Source of the DNA: Treponema sp.
GTDB taxonomy: Bacteria > Spirochaetota > Spirochaetia > Treponematales > Treponemataceae
Direction of reading: 5' to 3'
Length of the DNA stretch: 64,000 nucleotides
Assembly (NCBI GenBank): GCA_016293495.1
Contig: JAEDED010000011.1
Location: 12,454-76,453 of the forward strand
Both the position numbers and the translations under genes were made by a program. This document shows positions 52,774 to 61,512 of the stretch, piece after piece; position 1 is the first letter of the stretch; the number at the start of each line of letters is the position of its first letter. The notes under the pieces were generated by a model. That model searched no databases and had not been told where the DNA came from. It was given only the letters and a program-made list of their open reading frames with translations.

Positions 52774-55004
52774 TGAGTAAGAGACAAAAGCTTATATTGA
52801 AAATTGCAGCGGCTGTACTTGCTTTTTTTACAGCCCTGCATGTTTTCTTTTCCATTCTTCCTTATCCTGAACTTGATTTATTTCTTAAACGGGATTTTAG
52901 TACCCGTGTTTATGACAGAAAAAATAATCTTGTTCAGATTACTCCATTACAGAACGGTCTTAGAAGAGAATTTATTTCTTCTGAGCAAATTCCCCGAAAA
53001 GTTAAAGAGGAATTTATAAAGGCCGAAGACAAACGTTTCTGCTTTCACTGGGGTTTTGATCCTTTTGCTGTCGGAAGAGCGTTCTTTCAAAATGTTTCAA
53101 ATAAAAAAAATGTAAGCGGTGCATCTACAATTACAATGCAGCTTGCAAAAATCATCAATGATTCTTATAACAACCAGACAAACGAATACAGGCAGGGTGT
53201 AAACCGTAATCTTACTAATAAACTGAACGAAACAATCTGTGCCTTAAAACTTGAAGCAAGATTTTCAAAAGACGAAATTCTTGAATTGTATCTGAACTCA
53301 ATTCCGTTCGGAAATAACGTTGAAGGAATTCAGTCTGCAAGCCGGCTTTATTTTTCAAAGGATGTAAAAGATCTTACCGATGAAGAAATTACAACCCTTG
53401 CAATGATTCCACGCCGTCCAAGTTATTACAGCCCTGAAAGTAAATATAAATATCCGTTCTATATGCCGCATCTTGTACGCTACCTCGGTGAAAATAATTA
53501 TTTTCTTAACGCGAAAGATGTTCAGTCAAAAACCTACAGATCGTCAATGCCTTATGAAGTACATTTAAGTGCGGACCTTGAACTTCAGCGCTATGCACAG
53601 GAATGTGCTGATAATGCAATTCGTCGCGCAAAAGACAGCCGTATTTCAAATATCAGTGTTCTTGTCATGGACGTTCAGACTGGGCATGTTCTTGCCTGGG
53701 TTGGAAGCAATAATTTTCTTGATGAAGAAAGTTCTGGGCAGATAGACGGCGTGCGTTTTAAGAATCAGCCTGGTTCTAGTTTTAAGCCGCTTCTTTATGC
53801 GCTTGCTCTTGATAAGGGAATTGTTAAACCGACCGATATTATTGCAGATGTTCCAAAAGAGTTCGGCATTGAAAAAGCATATATTCCTTTTAACTTTAAC
53901 AACCGCTTTAACGGACCAGTTTCGCTTCGCGTATGTCTTGCATCGAGCCTGAATATTCCTGCCGTTTATCTTCTCGATAAACTTGGCGTTGATGTCTTTG
54001 TCGAAAAACTTGAAGACCTTCACTTTTCAAATATAAAAGAAATTGCTCACTACACTCAGCTTGGTCTTGCCCTCGGAGGCGGCGAAGTTTCGCTTTACGA
54101 ATTCCTTCCGGCATTTACAGTTCTTGCCCGCGACGGAAAATATATTCCGCTGAGATTTCTTTCTGATAAATATCATGGCAGTGTAAATAAAACGGAGCCG
54201 GTTGAAGTTTATTCAGAAGATTCTGCGCGTATTGTTGCTGACTTTCTTTCTGAAAAAAATGCGCGTTCACTTGGCTTTGGATATTACCAGACCTTTGAAA
54301 CTGATTATCCGTCAATATTTAAAACCGGAACTTCAAATCAGTACCAGAATATTACAGCACTTGGTGCAACTCCAAGATATGCAGTCGGTGTCTGGATGGG
54401 AAATTTCTCAGGAGAAACAGTTATCGGTAAAACCGGAAGTTCCTTGCCTGCATCCGTTGCAAAAAAAATTCTTGATTATCTTGAAAACTTTGACGATAAA
54501 GAAAGCCTGAATTTTTCTCAGCCTGAAGGTTATGAAAAAGTTCAGGTCTGTCAGGTTTCGGGAATGAAACCCGGTCCGAACTGCGTCTCGAGTGTTTACG
54601 AATATGTTAAAAAAGGCGAAGAAAAAACAGCCTGCACCTGGCACCGAAGTGAAGACGGAAAAACAGTTGTTCATTATCCGAATGAATATCAGTACTGGCT
54701 TGAGATGAACAATGGATTATATTCCTCTGACCATGTAAAAATTGATTACAGTGCAATGCCGCTTAAAATTGTCTATCCGAGAAATGATGCTGTTTTTTAT
54801 CTTGAAAGTAATAAAAAGCAGCAGCGGCTTAATCTTGAAGTGACAGGCGGTATCACAGACGAAATCCAGATTTATATTGATGACAGTTATTATGCTTCAA
54901 AGCGACGGCCGTTTATTCTTCAGATTCCACTTGAAAAAGGTAAGCATAAATGCAAAGTCATTTGTGGTAATCAGGAAAATATTGTATTCTATGAGGTAAG
55001 ATAA
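52773..55004 (+). CDS. pbpC: Penicillin-binding protein 1C (bifunctional transglycosylase/transpeptidase)
   Basis: Peptidoglycan polymerase anchored by one N-terminal TM helix (about residues 8-29). The GT51 domain shows E85-D-K-R-F with catalytic Glu and G-A-S-T-I-T-M-Q-L-A-K near 113. The transpeptidase domain has S335-S-F-K (nucleophile Ser), the S-x-N motif in A-S-S-L-N near 392, and K517-T-G-T. A BiPBP_C beta domain forms the last 90 residues. The 743-aa length fits PBP1C. The ATG overlaps the stop of the A2M gene (TAATG), so translation is coupled. PBP1C and A2M are thought to act together in envelope repair and defence. Confidence 0.96.
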   Translation: MSKRQKLILKIAAAVLAFFTALHVFFSILPYPELDLFLKRDFSTRVYDRKNNLVQITPLQNGLRREFISSEQIPRKVKEEFIKAEDKRFCFHWGFDPFAVGRAFFQNVSNKKNVSGASTITMQLAKIINDSYNNQTNEYRQGVNRNLTNKLNETICALKLEARFSKDEILELYLNSIPFGNNVEGIQSASRLYFSKDVKDLTDEEITTLAMIPRRPSYYSPESKYKYPFYMPHLVRYLGENNYFLNAKDVQSKTYRSSMPYEVHLSADLELQRYAQECADNAIRRAKDSRISNISVLVMDVQTGHVLAWVGSNNFLDEESSGQIDGVRFKNQPGSSFKPLLYALALDKGIVKPTDIIADVPKEFGIEKAYIPFNFNNRFNGPVSLRVCLASSLNIPAVYLLDKLGVDVFVEKLEDLHFSNIKEIAHYTQLGLALGGGEVSLYEFLPAFTVLARDGKYIPLRFLSDKYHGSVNKTEPVEVYSEDSARIVADFLSEKNARSLGFGYYQTFETDYPSIFKTGTSNQYQNITALGATPRYAVGVWMGNFSGETVIGKTGSSLPASVAKKILDYLENFDDKESLNFSQPEGYEKVQVCQVSGMKPGPNCVSSVYEYVKKGEEKTACTWHRSEDGKTVVHYPNEYQYWLEMNNGLYSSDHVKIDYSAMPLKIVYPRNDAVFYLESNKKQQRLNLEVTGGITDEIQIYIDDSYYASKRRPFILQIPLEKGKHKCKVICGNQENIVFYEVR

Positions 55005-55063
55005 AACAGTTAAGGTTTTCGTATTAAAATTCCGGAAACTCGAAAATTCACTTTGAGGAAAAT

Positions 55064-55984
55064 ATGGATCATAAGACTTATTTATTTTTTGACTGCGAAT
55101 GTGCAAACTGCTTTGATGGAATTGGAAAAATCTGTTCACTTGGATATGTTCTTGCAGATGATGAATTAAACATTATCGAACAGGAAGATCTTGTGATGAA
55201 TCCTGAATGTGATTTTGACTGGTATCTTTTCAGTCCTAAAAATAAGTGTCAGTTGGCATATTCAAAAGATTATTTTAGAGCAAATCCAAATTTTGCTTCT
55301 TACTATAAAAAAATAAAAAAGCTTTTTACAAATGGAAATACTTATGTAGGTGGTTTTGCTGTTGCAAATGATGTTGGCTTTGTAAACAGTGCTTGTGACA
55401 GATATTATATGGATTACATTCTTTATCGTGCATTTGATGTTGAAAACCTTGCTGAAAAAGTTTTTGGCTGCAAGAAAAAACTTTTTGAATGGGCAGAATT
55501 CCTTGAATGCGATACTTCCATTTTAACTTCTCACAAAAGCGTAGATGATGCTGTTGTAACATTGATGGTATTCAAAAAAATCTGCGAAAAACTTGAAAAA
55601 AAACCTGAAGAAGTTCTTAAAGAAAATAAAGATTTCTTTGTAACGACAGAGCAGGTTGCACAGGCCGCAGAAGAACGCCAGTACAAAAAAGAAATGACAG
55701 CCAAGATCAAGGGTTATTACAACAAACATTCCCCAAATCCGCTCAGAAAAACCTGGCAGGGGCAGAAATTCGAGCTTAACAAGAAAGTTTTTTCTGATCT
55801 GGATCGGGCACTTAACATCGCAAAACGCATTTACGAAGGCGGTGGAGTAATCGTAGAACGTCTTAAAGGCAGCGGAAACATTGTATTCCTTGATGATTCC
55901 CTTGAACCTGAAAAAAAGGCTTCCATTGAAAAGAAAGGTCTTAAAATAGTTTTAGCTGAAGATATAGAAAAAATCCGTGTTTAG
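55064..55984 (+). CDS. DEDDh 3'-5' exonuclease with BRCT-like C-terminus
   Basis: A 306-aa nuclease of the DnaQ/RNase T superfamily. Metal ligands are visible: D10 and E12 in F-F-D-C-E-C, D103 in A-N-D-V-G-F, and H157 with D162 in H-K-S-V-D-D, which is the DEDDh arrangement. Residues 190-220 form a Lys/Glu-rich helical linker. The last 80 residues (entry W-Q-G-Q-K-F-E-L-N, later G-G-G-V-I-V-E-R) resemble a BRCT domain, as in some DnaQ-like proteins; a profile search is needed for that part. GAGG precedes the ATG. The substrate (DNA or RNA) is not evident. Confidence 0.85.
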   Translation: MDHKTYLFFDCECANCFDGIGKICSLGYVLADDELNIIEQEDLVMNPECDFDWYLFSPKNKCQLAYSKDYFRANPNFASYYKKIKKLFTNGNTYVGGFAVANDVGFVNSACDRYYMDYILYRAFDVENLAEKVFGCKKKLFEWAEFLECDTSILTSHKSVDDAVVTLMVFKKICEKLEKKPEEVLKENKDFFVTTEQVAQAAEERQYKKEMTAKIKGYYNKHSPNPLRKTWQGQKFELNKKVFSDLDRALNIAKRIYEGGGVIVERLKGSGNIVFLDDSLEPEKKASIEKKGLKIVLAEDIEKIRV

Positions 55985-56019
55985 TGATAGTATCAACTGT
56001 TAATAAATAGAGGAAAAAT

Positions 56020-57492
56020 ATGGCACAGATCGGTTTTGATTCAAAAAAATATCTTAAGTTGCAGTCTGAACACATTCAGGAACGCATTGATGCATTTGAA
56101 AAGTTATATCTTGAGTTTGGCGGAAAGTTGTTTGATGACTATCACGCTTCAAGAGTACTTCCAGGTTTTGCACCTGACAACAAACTCAAAATGCTTGAAA
56201 AACTTAAGGATATTGCAGAAATCATCATCGTTGTAAGCGCTGATGCCATCGAACAGAACAAAATCCGCGGCGACCTTGGTATTACTTATGATGAAGAAAC
56301 TCTTCGTCTTAAAAAGGAATTTGAAAAGCGCGGCTTCCTCGTTTCAGGAATCGTAATTACTCAGTATACTTGCCAGCCTGCTGCAGACAAATTCCGCGAA
56401 AAATGTACAAATCTCGGTATTAAAACATATCTCCATTATATCATTCAGGGTTATCCTGGAAACATTCCTTTGATCGTAAGCGATGACGGTTATGGTCGTA
56501 ACGAATACATTGCAACAAAGAGAAAACTCTGCGTTGTAACAGCTCCAGGACCTGGATCTGGAAAAATGGCAACATGTCTTTCAAATATTTACCACGACCA
56601 CAAGCACGGAATCAAAGCAGGATATGCAAAATTTGAAACATTCCCTATCTGGAACATTCCTCTTCAGCATCCTGTAAACCTTGCTTACGAATCGGCAACA
56701 GTTGACCTTAACGACGTAAACATGATCGACCCGTTCCATCTTGAAGCATACGGAAAGACAACTGTAAATTACAACCGCGACGTTGAAACATTCCCTGTAC
56801 TTAAAGAAATCTTCAAGCAGATTCTCGGCGAAAGTCCATATCAGTCACCAACAGACATGGGTGTAAACATGGCCGGAAACGCAATCATCGATGACGAAAT
56901 CTGTCAGAAAGCCGGAAAAGATGAAATGCTCCGCCGTTATTACAACACTGCATGTCAGGTAAAAAAAGGAAACGCTCCAAAAAGTGAACTTGATAAGCAG
57001 GAATTCCTTCTGAAACGCGCTGACTTGAAGCCTGAAGACCGTGCAATCGTTCCTGCTGCATTAAAACGCCAGGAAGAAACAGGAAATCCTTGTGCCGCAA
57101 TTCAGCTTGAAGACGGGAAAATCGTTGTCGGAAGAACTTCACGCCTTCTCGGCGCTGCAGCTTCTGTAGTACTTAAAGTTGTAAAACAGCTTGCAGGTCT
57201 TCCACACGAAGAAAAACTTCTCACAGAAGAATACGTAAAACCTATCCAGAAGCTTAAAACTGTTGACCTTAAAAGCAAAAATCCTAACCTTCACGTTGAA
57301 GAAGCTCTCGTAGCACTTGCATGTGCTTCGTCTACAAATCCAAAGGCAAAACTTGCACTTGACCAGCTCCAGAACCTTCGCGGTCTTGAGTTCCATTCAT
57401 CTGTAATTCTTTCGCCAGTTGATGAAGTTACAATCAGAAGACTTGGAATGCATCTTACATGTTCACCAGAATACGAGCATAAAGACAAATAG
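56020..57492 (+). CDS. DUF1846 family protein (490 aa)
   Basis: A cytoplasmic protein of the widely conserved DUF1846 family, found in many anaerobes and streptococci. It opens with I-G-F-D-S-x-K-Y and has an R-V-L-P-G-F-x-P-D-x-K block near residue 46 and an I-R-G-D-L-G-I-T-Y block near 82. It also has C-V-V-T-A-P-G-P-G-S-G-K-M-A-T-C-L-S (a P-loop-like segment near 170) and E-Y-E-H at the C-terminus. Length is exactly in the family range. Biochemical function is not established; the P-loop-like segment suggests nucleotide or phosphate binding. GAGG site present. Independent of the neighbouring genes as far as can be seen. Confidence 0.9.
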   Translation: MAQIGFDSKKYLKLQSEHIQERIDAFEKLYLEFGGKLFDDYHASRVLPGFAPDNKLKMLEKLKDIAEIIIVVSADAIEQNKIRGDLGITYDEETLRLKKEFEKRGFLVSGIVITQYTCQPAADKFREKCTNLGIKTYLHYIIQGYPGNIPLIVSDDGYGRNEYIATKRKLCVVTAPGPGSGKMATCLSNIYHDHKHGIKAGYAKFETFPIWNIPLQHPVNLAYESATVDLNDVNMIDPFHLEAYGKTTVNYNRDVETFPVLKEIFKQILGESPYQSPTDMGVNMAGNAIIDDEICQKAGKDEMLRRYYNTACQVKKGNAPKSELDKQEFLLKRADLKPEDRAIVPAALKRQEETGNPCAAIQLEDGKIVVGRTSRLLGAAASVVLKVVKQLAGLPHEEKLLTEEYVKPIQKLKTVDLKSKNPNLHVEEALVALACASSTNPKAKLALDQLQNLRGLEFHSSVILSPVDEVTIRRLGMHLTCSPEYEHKDK

Positions 57493-57520
57493 GTTTAAAA
57501 TTCCTGTCAAATATTAATCA

Positions 57521-57547
57521 TAAAGTCTAAAAAAATAATTCCGATAA
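57521..57547 (+). promoter_or_regulatory. FliA (sigma-28)-like promoter immediately before the DUF4015 gene
   Basis: TAAAGTCT, 11 bases, TCCGATAA: one mismatch from consensus in each box with canonical spacing. The box ends seven bases before the ATG at 57555, so the mRNA would be leaderless. AATTCC-GATAAT-GGAATT (57537-57554) is also a palindrome that could be an operator. Confidence 0.55.
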
Positions 57548-57554
57548 TGGAATT

Positions 57555-59906
57555 ATGAAAAAATTTCTATTTGTACTCACTATATTAATTCTTCCAGTGC
57601 TTTTGTTTGCGCAGGAAAAAGAAATTAATCCATTATATACTTTGCCTAAAGTAAGCTCTGATGGTAAGGAAAGTGTAACTACCCAGGCTGTATCTAAAGG
57701 CGATTCAAATAAACCGATTCTTGCTACAGAAAGTGGAATTTATCGCGTAATAAATTCAAAAACTATTTACCCTTTATGGACAGATGGAAAAGCCAAACAG
57801 ATTCTCCGCATTGAAAAACCTCAGGCTCAGAATAAAGCTGTTGAAGTTTTCTATTTTGTAACTTCAAAAGGAATTTTATTTTCAAAAGATCTCAAAACCT
57901 TTGAATCAAAAAATGAAGGTCTTCCTGTTTTAACAATAAAAAAATATGACGGAAAAAATACAACTTTTGAAAAACAGGTTGCAGACATTAAAGACATTTC
58001 GTTCAATCCTGAAAAGCCTGAACAGATGGTTTGTGCAACAAAGGATAAGGTTTATATTTCTGAAAACGGCGGAGAAACCTGGACTTATTTCAGTGCGCCA
58101 AAATCAGGTTCATCAGGCTTAAAGGCTGTTGCAGTTGCTACAATTCATTCAAAGAAAAATGATGGAACAGAAGTGACAGAAGATTATGTATTCTGTTCAC
58201 ATTCGACATACGGTTTTTATTACGGAAAGGTATCTGCAAAAACTCTGACTAACATTACTTCAGGACTTGCAGGAACTGATCCAAATGTTGGTTCTGATGA
58301 AGTAAGTGACATTCTTCCGATTTTGTGCAGGGGAGAAGATGGAAATGTTTATACAGAAATTTTCCTTGCGCAAACTTTTATTCCACGCATTTACAGACTT
58401 GATTTCAAACAGAAAAAATGTATCTGTGTTTACAAAGGAAAAGAACCTGCTGATACAATTGACGGTCTTTATCTTGCTGATTCATCAATCGTTTACATGA
58501 GTCCGAAAAATATCTGTGCTTATAATATTTCTGCCGGCGGAGAAGCAAAGCAGGTTGAAAAATTTAATTCATTAAAAAGAATTTCTGAGCTCAGTCCATC
58601 TCCTGTTTTTGCCGCATGGATTCCTTCTGGCGATTCAGGCTATTCAAACGGAATTGTTCTTAACGAATTGTGGATGATTAATTCGGATACAGTTTCTTCA
58701 CAGTTTGCTGATAAAATTTCAAATCAAAAAAGTTTATATATTCCTGCATATCAGGCTTCCCTTCCGAACGGAATTGAAAAGTTCAAGAAAATTATTCTTG
58801 ATAACAAACTTAACAGTCTTGTAATTGATATGAAAGACGACTATGGTCTTTTGCGTTATGAATCAAAAGATCCTCTTGTAATGAAAAAAGCAAAAACAAG
58901 TCAGTATGCTCTCGATATTGATAAATTCATTTCAGAATTCAAAAAAGATGACATCTATCTGATTGCACGTATCGTTGCATTCAAAGACAGAAATCTTTCT
59001 AAATATGCAAACGGAAAATACGCTGTATGGAATAAGAATACAAACCGTCCATGGATCGGAACTCGTGGATATGAAACAGATGATGAAGGTAATAAGTATA
59101 TGACTTATTACGATGAAAACTGGGTTGATCCATATTGTCCTGAAGTTTGGGAATACGATGTTGCAATTGCAAAAGAATTGATTGCGCGCGGATTTGATGA
59201 AATTCAGTTTGACTATATCAGATTCCCGACAGACGGAACAAACCTTTCAAGTGCGCAGTACAAATGGCAGAGCCCTGGAATGGATAAGGAAAGTGCTTTG
59301 ATCAGCTTCCTTTCATATGCCAGAGAAAATATTAATGCTCCGATCGGAATTGATATTTATGGTGCAAACGGCTGGTACAGAACTGCTGCCCGCACAGGAC
59401 AGGATGTTGAAACACTTGCAGAATTTGTTGACGTAATTTGTCCAATGTTCTATCCATCACACTTTGAAAATAAATTCCTTAACTATGAACCTTACGAAGA
59501 ACGTCCATACAGAATTTATTATTACGGAACTTACCGTAATACAATCATTGCCCGTAATAAAGTTGTTGTAAGACCTTGGATACAGACCTTCTTTTTAAAT
59601 GTTCCATATGACCGCCAGTATTATGATAAAGCATATGTCAGAAAGGAAATGTTCGGTGTCCGTGATTCCGTTGATCGTGGTTACATGCACTGGAACAATG
59701 CCGGAAACTATTCAAAGCTGTCACCTGATCCAGCTGATGCAAAATACGACGGAAAGGCTTACGAAGCAAAACCGGAATTTAGAAAACCTGCAATCGGTGC
59801 AAAAGATAAAAGCAAAGGTTCGCACAGTTCTCTTCTAGAAAATGAAGCAAAAAGCAGGATTCCTTTGTGGGATTCTGTATTCAACTTGTATAATGAAAAT
59901 CTCTAG
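57555..59906 (+). CDS. Secreted DUF4015 putative glycoside hydrolase (783 aa)
   Basis: A signal peptide ends near V-L-L-F-A (about residue 19). Residues 40-380 look like a beta-propeller or BNR-type region (I-S-E-N-G-G-E-T-W-T-Y near 170 is a classical Asp-box-like repeat). From about 400 a TIM-barrel-like DUF4015/GH-like domain begins: Y-I-P-A-Y-Q, V-I-D-M-K-D-D-Y-G near 425, A-R-I-V-A-F-K-D near 475, F-D-E-I-Q-F-D-Y-I-R-F-P-T-D near 550, G-I-D-I-Y-G near 600 and C-P-M-F-Y-P-S near 630. The conserved acidic residues are present. The substrate is unknown. No Shine-Dalgarno sequence; the promoter box ends seven bases upstream. Confidence 0.88.
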   Translation: MKKFLFVLTILILPVLLFAQEKEINPLYTLPKVSSDGKESVTTQAVSKGDSNKPILATESGIYRVINSKTIYPLWTDGKAKQILRIEKPQAQNKAVEVFYFVTSKGILFSKDLKTFESKNEGLPVLTIKKYDGKNTTFEKQVADIKDISFNPEKPEQMVCATKDKVYISENGGETWTYFSAPKSGSSGLKAVAVATIHSKKNDGTEVTEDYVFCSHSTYGFYYGKVSAKTLTNITSGLAGTDPNVGSDEVSDILPILCRGEDGNVYTEIFLAQTFIPRIYRLDFKQKKCICVYKGKEPADTIDGLYLADSSIVYMSPKNICAYNISAGGEAKQVEKFNSLKRISELSPSPVFAAWIPSGDSGYSNGIVLNELWMINSDTVSSQFADKISNQKSLYIPAYQASLPNGIEKFKKIILDNKLNSLVIDMKDDYGLLRYESKDPLVMKKAKTSQYALDIDKFISEFKKDDIYLIARIVAFKDRNLSKYANGKYAVWNKNTNRPWIGTRGYETDDEGNKYMTYYDENWVDPYCPEVWEYDVAIAKELIARGFDEIQFDYIRFPTDGTNLSSAQYKWQSPGMDKESALISFLSYARENINAPIGIDIYGANGWYRTAARTGQDVETLAEFVDVICPMFYPSHFENKFLNYEPYEERPYRIYYYGTYRNTIIARNKVVVRPWIQTFFLNVPYDRQYYDKAYVRKEMFGVRDSVDRGYMHWNNAGNYSKLSPDPADAKYDGKAYEAKPEFRKPAIGAKDKSKGSHSSLLENEAKSRIPLWDSVFNLYNENL

Positions 59907-59933
59907 ATTTTAAGTATATAAAGGGAGTTAAAG

Positions 59934-61463
59934 ATGAAGTTCAAAGTTAAAATGCCATCTACAAAAAAAAGTTTTATCAAAAAATACTCGCATGTTTTTA
60001 CCGGATTTGGACTGTTTGCATTTTTATGTCTTGGACTGGCTCTTGTCGTTTTACCGATTCCTGCATTCTCAACTACTGTAGGTAAAACTGCTGAAGATAA
60101 AAATCTTGAATTAAGAGAAGAAAAAAATCAGATTATTCTTGAAAAGGCAAATGAATATTACAACCGCGGAAATTATCTTAAAGCAGTTGATGAACTTAAT
60201 ATTGCAATTGAATATCATCAGGATACAAAAGATCTTCCTTCAAATATTCAGCTGATGGCTGAGGCTTCGTACTATTCGTGGATTAATTCCCTTTACAAAA
60301 ATTCTAAAGTACTTGATTTCGATGATTACAGCGAAGTCGTTACATACCTTGCACTTCACCCGGAAGTAATCAGTACAAGAATTGAAAAGCTTATGGATGA
60401 AGTTCATAACAAAGAATATGAATATTATCTTGGTGAAATTAAAAACAGCCAGAGCAAAAATAAAAGCAGCGAAAAGTATGATGCTAAATTAAAAAAGATT
60501 GAAGGAAACATTAAGCTCCTTAAAGAAGTCCAGGTTGATCCGACAAGAATTACGGATGTAAAACGTTCCATTGCAAATGAAGAAGCAAGAAAAAAATCTT
60601 TGAGAACAACATACATTATGTATTCACTCTACAGTTTAATTTTCATAGCATTTGTTGTTCTGATTATAATCCTTTATTCTAACCAGAAAAAAAGTATTGA
60701 AGCTCAGAAGCAATTTGAAACAACAATGAAGGTTGTCGCATTATTAAGACAGAATTCAGATTCTGAAGAAAGCCCTTATAATCCTGCGAAAACAACTGAA
60801 GATGATGAAAATGAAAAGAATCCTGCTAAGGCAAGAAAACGTCTCGGTCTTACAGATTATGAATCAGAAAAAATTGCACTTTCTTATTTTGACAATGAAG
60901 CTTCTAAAAAAGATTTTATTTTACTTCAGAATAAATGTATTGAACTTGGCGATAAAATCGACAAAGCAACTGGAAGAAGCCGTAACTCTAAAAAGGTAAG
61001 CGAACTTGTATTTAAGCTTTGTAAAGCTGCAGGTGTTGATGATGAACTTTCATTGATTTATTACTGTGCTGCAATGGTTTATGATGCAGGATTCCTTTCG
61101 ATTTCGAAAAATATTCTCAAAGGTGAACATCTAACAATTAAGGAAAGATACGAAGTAAGAAGTCATGTTCAGAAAGCAAAAGAATACTATGACTTTATTC
61201 CTGATGGTATCAGAAGAATTTTCCTTGATGCTGCAGAATTCCATCATGAAAATATGGATGGAAAAGGTTATCTTGCAGGACTTTCCGGAACAAAGATTCC
61301 TTTGATTGCAAGATTCATTCGTGTAGCAGAAAGTTATACTTCACTTATCAATCTTCGTTCCTACAGAAAAAGTATGGACGTTGATTCTGCTCTTGATGAA
61401 CTTCGCAAAAAGAACGGAATATACGATCCAAAGATTTTAAACTTGCTCGAAAAAGTAATTTAG
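59934..61463 (+). CDS. Membrane protein with TPR-like region and degenerate HD-GYP domain (509 aa)
   Basis: TM1 spans about residues 22-45, a TPR-like helical segment about 65-115, TM2 about 226-248, and a cytoplasmic HD-GYP-like domain about 340-509. Canonical c-di-GMP phosphodiesterase residues are damaged: the H-D pair reads Y383-D384, the G-Y-P motif reads G445-Y446-L447, the first His region reads G-R-S-R-N-S-K-K-V, and the late A-D-x-x-D-A reads A-E-S-Y-T-S. H411, H437, H438 and D442 remain. It is probably catalytically weak or dead and may act as a c-di-GMP receptor or scaffold (inference). GGGAG site present; 27 bases after the DUF4015 gene. Confidence 0.87.
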   Translation: MKFKVKMPSTKKSFIKKYSHVFTGFGLFAFLCLGLALVVLPIPAFSTTVGKTAEDKNLELREEKNQIILEKANEYYNRGNYLKAVDELNIAIEYHQDTKDLPSNIQLMAEASYYSWINSLYKNSKVLDFDDYSEVVTYLALHPEVISTRIEKLMDEVHNKEYEYYLGEIKNSQSKNKSSEKYDAKLKKIEGNIKLLKEVQVDPTRITDVKRSIANEEARKKSLRTTYIMYSLYSLIFIAFVVLIIILYSNQKKSIEAQKQFETTMKVVALLRQNSDSEESPYNPAKTTEDDENEKNPAKARKRLGLTDYESEKIALSYFDNEASKKDFILLQNKCIELGDKIDKATGRSRNSKKVSELVFKLCKAAGVDDELSLIYYCAAMVYDAGFLSISKNILKGEHLTIKERYEVRSHVQKAKEYYDFIPDGIRRIFLDAAEFHHENMDGKGYLAGLSGTKIPLIARFIRVAESYTSLINLRSYRKSMDVDSALDELRKKNGIYDPKILNLLEKVI

Positions 61464-61477
61464 TTTTTTAGGCTTAC

Positions 61478-61506
61478 TTGAAAAAGTAATCTAATAAATT
61501 TAATAT
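61478..61506 (+). promoter_or_regulatory. Promoter of mnmE, placed for a leaderless mRNA
   Basis: TTGAAA, 17 bases, TAATAT, then six bases to the ATG of mnmE. No Shine-Dalgarno sequence is present. Confidence 0.5.
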
Positions 61507-61512
61507 ACTTTT

